A stretch of DNA of 8,790 nucleotides from JBOFFI01 sp051657245 (GTDB lineage: Bacteria > Pseudomonadota > Alphaproteobacteria > Holosporales > JBOFFI01): positions 1 to 8,790 of the forward strand of contig JBOFKI010000044.1 in the NCBI GenBank assembly GCA_051657245.1, in the 5' to 3' direction. Both the position numbers and the translations under genes were made by a program. Positions 7,279 through 8,790 of the stretch are shown piece after piece (the stretch's first letter is position 1; each line of letters opens with the position of its first letter). The notes under the pieces were generated by a model. The model had not been told where the DNA came from. It did no database searches and saw nothing but the letters and a program-made list of their open reading frames with translations.

Positions 7279-7553
7279 GCATTCTACTCCTCACTTTTTT
7301 AAATTATATTAGCCCCTTCAGCTGCTAATACAGGAGAGCTAGCCCAGGTTATGAAATCCTTTTTTTGAAAAAAATTCAAGCCCCTTCCTGGATTTTTTTT
7401 TAAAGCTTTTGAAAACCTTAATGTTCAGTTAATTTTTTTGATAAAAAAAAAAAAAATTGGGATCGTGCTCAAATTTTTTCTTTACTTTTTTATCAAAACA
7501 AGTAATGAATCGTGTTTCAATCATGTTTATGGGAAGGAATGAAGACGCTCATT
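7279..7553. other. Divergent acpP/infA spacer with an inverted repeat
   Basis: This 275-base AT-rich region separates two divergent housekeeping genes. It has a run of 14 A (7443-7456) and a perfect 13-base inverted repeat, TTTTGATAAAAAA at 7436-7448 and its complement at 7486-7498, with 37 bases between. I find no tRNA-like or riboswitch-like fold and no convincing plus-strand promoter for infA beyond TTTACT at 7481-7486. Confidence 0.4.
7303..7308 (-). promoter_or_regulatory. Probable acpP -10 box
   Basis: On the minus strand TATAAT lies about 25 bases before the acpP ATG, leaving a short leader that just fits the ribosome site. A clear -35 is not visible at 16-18 bases spacing, so the call rests on the consensus -10 and its position. 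Confidence 0.45.
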
Positions 7554-7775
7554 ATGTCGAAAGAAGAGCTCATAGAATTCACAGGCGTCGTGGAAGAGTG
7601 TCTTCCCGATACTCAGTTTCGCGTTAAATTAGATAAAACAGGCCTTGTCATCACGGCCTATGCGTCTGGGAAAATTCGAAAAAACCGAATCCGAATTTTA
7701 GAGGGAGACAAGGTGAACGTTGAAATGACATCCTATGATCTCACAAAAGGACGTATCAAATTCCGCCAAAAATAA
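7554..7775 (+). CDS. infA: Translation initiation factor IF-1
   Basis: IF-1 binds the A site of the 30S subunit and helps IF-2 and IF-3 select the initiator tRNA. The 73-residue product is a single S1-like OB-fold and follows the E. coli protein closely in pattern: MSKEELIEFTGVV (1-13), LPDTQFRVKL (17-26), SGKIRKNRIRIL (38-49), GDKVNVEM (51-58), YDLTKGRIKFR (61-71). The ATG at 7554 matches the conserved N-terminus, although its ribosome site is poor (GAAGA about eight bases upstream). In-frame upstream starts at 7512 (GTG) and 7539 (ATG) would add residues not found in the family. It stands alone, divergent from acpP and convergent with the dksA-type gene. Confidence 0.97.
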   Translation: MSKEELIEFTGVVEECLPDTQFRVKLDKTGLVITAYASGKIRKNRIRILEGDKVNVEMTSYDLTKGRIKFRQK

Positions 7776-7792
7776 TCTCAGATCCAACAAAC

Positions 7793-7830
7793 AGGGAGAC
7801 TTTTTGCCTCCCTAGATTCGAATTTTTTAT
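7793..7830 (+). terminator. Weak hairpin after infA
   Basis: AGGGAG (7793-7798) pairs with CTCCCT (7808-7813) over a 9-base loop; a T-run (7823-7828) follows only after nine more bases. It is modest alone but forms a tandem with the next hairpin. Confidence 0.5.
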
Positions 7831-7860
7831 AATCTCTTTTTGTCGAGCAGAGATTTTTTA
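7831..7860 (+). terminator. Second hairpin of a tandem infA terminator
   Basis: AATCTCT (7831-7837) pairs with AGAGATT (7849-7855) over an 11-base loop, followed at once by TTTTA. It lies between two convergent stops and overlaps the final codon of the dksA-type gene, so it serves the plus strand best. Confidence 0.6.
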
Positions 7861-8289
7861 GTCGTGTCGGTGAACTCTTTCCTGACGCTCGTGTTTCTCC
7901 TGGGCTTCCAAGCTGAGGGTTGCAATGGGCCTTGCGTCTAAACGGCGGACGCCTATAGGTTCCCCTGTTTCTTCACAATAGCCATAGCTGCCATCCTTCA
8001 AACGCTGCAGAGCTTCATCAATCTTCATGATCAGCTTGCGTTCCCGGTCCCTGGATTTTAGTTCAATAGAAAGCCCTTCCTCAAAAGAAGCACGGTCAGC
8101 AGGATCTGGCTCATACCGAGAATCTTCCTGGAGATGCTGGAGGGTGCACAAAGACTCTTGAAGCAAATCTTTTCTCCATTGAATCAACTTCATCCGAAAA
8201 TACTCTTTTTGAAGCGGATTCATAAAAGGTTCGCTTTCCGAAGGGGAATAATTTTCCGAAATTTCAAAATTTTTTACATCCATTGTCAT
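7858..8289 (-). CDS. dksA: RNA polymerase-binding transcription factor DksA
   Basis: DksA enters the secondary channel of RNA polymerase and, with ppGpp, adjusts rRNA and amino-acid promoters in the stringent response. The 143-residue product has the coiled-coil domain (about 27-98), whose tip carries D62-P-A-D65-R-A67, the DxxDxA motif needed for activity. It continues with ELKSRDRERKLIMKIDEAL (76-94) and the globular end GYCEETGEPIGVRRLDARP (103-121). The four zinc-finger positions read C105, T108, S126 and A129, so zinc binding is unlikely; alphaproteobacterial DksA commonly shows this pattern. The ATG at 8289 has AGG six bases upstream; an ATG two codons later is a possible alternative. 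The 20-odd residue N-terminal extension is polar and poorly conserved. It converges on infA. Confidence 0.93.
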   Translation of the reverse strand: MTMDVKNFEISENYSPSESEPFMNPLQKEYFRMKLIQWRKDLLQESLCTLQHLQEDSRYEPDPADRASFEEGLSIELKSRDRERKLIMKIDEALQRLKDGSYGYCEETGEPIGVRRLDARPIATLSLEAQEKHERQERVHRHD

Positions 8290-8463
8290 GCCACGCCTAC
8301 CTTTTTTATAACGACCTATAATTAGCGCCTTATTATTAGTTTTATTTTCATAAGCAATATTAAAAATAACTTAAAACCGATTTAAAAAAAACACATTCTT
8401 TTTAAAAAATTCATTTTTTATTTTTTAAAGTACTTCATTATTCCTCCAAAAAGTTAAAAAAGG

Positions 8464-8551
8464 GTTGAAATAATGGCAGGTTTTTTAGAAAAAAATTTAC
8501 CTTTTCAAGGCCAAAACAGGATAGACATCCAAGAAAACCACCTGTTTCAAC
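8464..8551 (+). repeat. Imperfect long inverted repeat (possible structured RNA)
   Basis: GTTGAAA (8464-8470) pairs with TTTCAAC (8545-8551); after a 6-base bulge CAGGT (8477-8481) pairs with ACCTG (8540-8544); after a 2-base bulge TTTT (8482-8485) pairs with AAAA (8534-8537). That is 16 paired bases enclosing about 48. Function is unknown; it could be a small RNA, a decayed repeat or chance. Confidence 0.4.
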
Positions 8552-8565
8552 ATATTGAATTTTAA
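8473..8565 (+). CDS. Possible 30-residue micro-ORF
   Basis: ATG at 8473 opens 30 codons to TAA at 8563-8565, beginning MAGFLEKNLPFQGQNR. AAAGGG lies eight bases upstream as a fair ribosome site. The stretch is about 31 percent GC against about 15 percent around it, and the residue mix is not just Phe/Lys. I recognise no family. It overlaps the hairpin, so it may instead be an RNA or a remnant. Confidence 0.25.
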   Translation: MAGFLEKNLPFQGQNRIDIQENHLFQHIEF

Positions 8566-8654
8566 ATATTTTTACGATTTTTTCGCTTATTTTTTTAAAA
8601 AAAAAATTAATCACAAGCAGAGAAAAAAAATCAAAAATTACAAGCAAGCTTTAG

Positions 8655-8790
8655 ATAGTGTCGTCAAAAGATTTTTTTTATGTTAGGATGATATGTAGAA
8701 TCAATCAAAAAAAGGATTTTTTTATGACAGCTTCTCATCGACGTCACGATATTTCTGATCACGTATGGAGCCTTTTAGAGCCCAACTTGC
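8655..8790 (+). mobile_element. Left end of an IS5-family insertion sequence (continues past the edge)
   Basis: The transposase start at 8724 is preceded by about 70 bases containing GATAGTGTCGTCAAAAGAT (from about 8654), which I take as the probable terminal repeat region next to TTA. The opposite end and target duplication are outside the window, so the exact boundary is inferred. Confidence 0.5.
8724..8790 (+). CDS. IS5-family transposase, first 22 codons (cut by window edge)
   Basis: ATG at 8724 with AAAGGA seven bases upstream gives MTASHRRHDISDHVWSLLEP and two more residues. The pattern R-H-D-I-S-D-x-x-W-x-L-L-E-P is the usual N-terminus of IS5-family (IS1031/IS427-like, DUF4096) DDE transposases, which bind the IS ends and cut and paste the element. 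Catalytic DDE residues lie outside the window, so I cannot tell whether it is intact or made as a two-frame fusion. Confidence 0.75.
   Translation, partial: MTASHRRHDISDHVWSLLEPNL

Larger units (their letters stand above)
8290..8654. other. AT desert, no convincing gene
   Basis: About 365 bases with very low GC (roughly 15 percent in sampled stretches), presumably containing the minus-strand dksA promoter at its left end; TATAAA-like and TATAGG-like boxes occur around 8300-8320 without a clear -35. The only structured part is 8464-8565, described separately. A Phe-rich minus-strand frame at 8438-8647 starts with TTG and looks like low-complexity noise. Confidence 0.5.

Noticed and set aside
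7443..7456. Run of 14 A as a possible special element
   Set aside because: It is a simple homopolymer in an AT-rich spacer and a likely slippage site only.
8438..8647. Phe-rich minus-strand 69-codon frame
   Set aside because: It has a TTG start and homopolymer-driven composition, which fit AT-rich noise.
1..8790. CRISPR array, tRNA or rRNA genes
   Set aside because: I saw no regularly spaced repeats, no cloverleaf with CCA or T-loop signature, and no rRNA-like conserved stretch.

Overview
The window looks like chromosomal DNA of an alphaproteobacterium, probably a host-associated or intracellular one (Holosporales- or Rickettsiales-like). This is inferred from the proteins: a DksA whose zinc-finger cysteines are mostly replaced, as in alphaproteobacteria, a 430-residue type II citrate synthase, an acpP-fabF pair, very AT-rich intergenic DNA, and a secreted repeat protein of unknown family. 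No species can be named from the sequence alone.

Layout. Positions 1-2652 (minus strand) hold pepP followed after 10 bases by recG, which runs out of the left edge. Positions 2653-2899 are an AT-rich divergent spacer with three dyad symmetries. Positions 2900-4177 (plus) encode an unrecognised 425-residue exported acidic protein with an internal duplication. It converges on gltA across a strong 17-bp hairpin terminator. Positions 4240-7278 (minus) read acpP, fabF, gltA. infA (7554-7775, plus) diverges from acpP and converges on a dksA-type gene (7858-8289, minus). Positions 8290-8654 are an AT desert holding one hairpin that overlaps a 30-codon micro-ORF. From about 8655 an IS5-family insertion sequence begins and runs out of the right edge.

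Function. Most genes are housekeeping: replication-fork repair (RecG), peptide turnover (PepP), fatty-acid synthesis (AcpP, FabF), entry to the TCA cycle (GltA), translation initiation (IF-1) and transcriptional control (DksA). acpP and fabF act directly together, since AcpP carries the acyl chain that FabF elongates. The one candidate for new biology is the 2900-4177 gene. It has an export signal, strongly acidic blocks, a near-identical 62-bp internal repeat and Ser-rich motifs resembling eukaryotic kinase sites. It could be a host-directed or surface protein, but this is inference. I see no CRISPR array, tRNA, rRNA or recognisable defence system.
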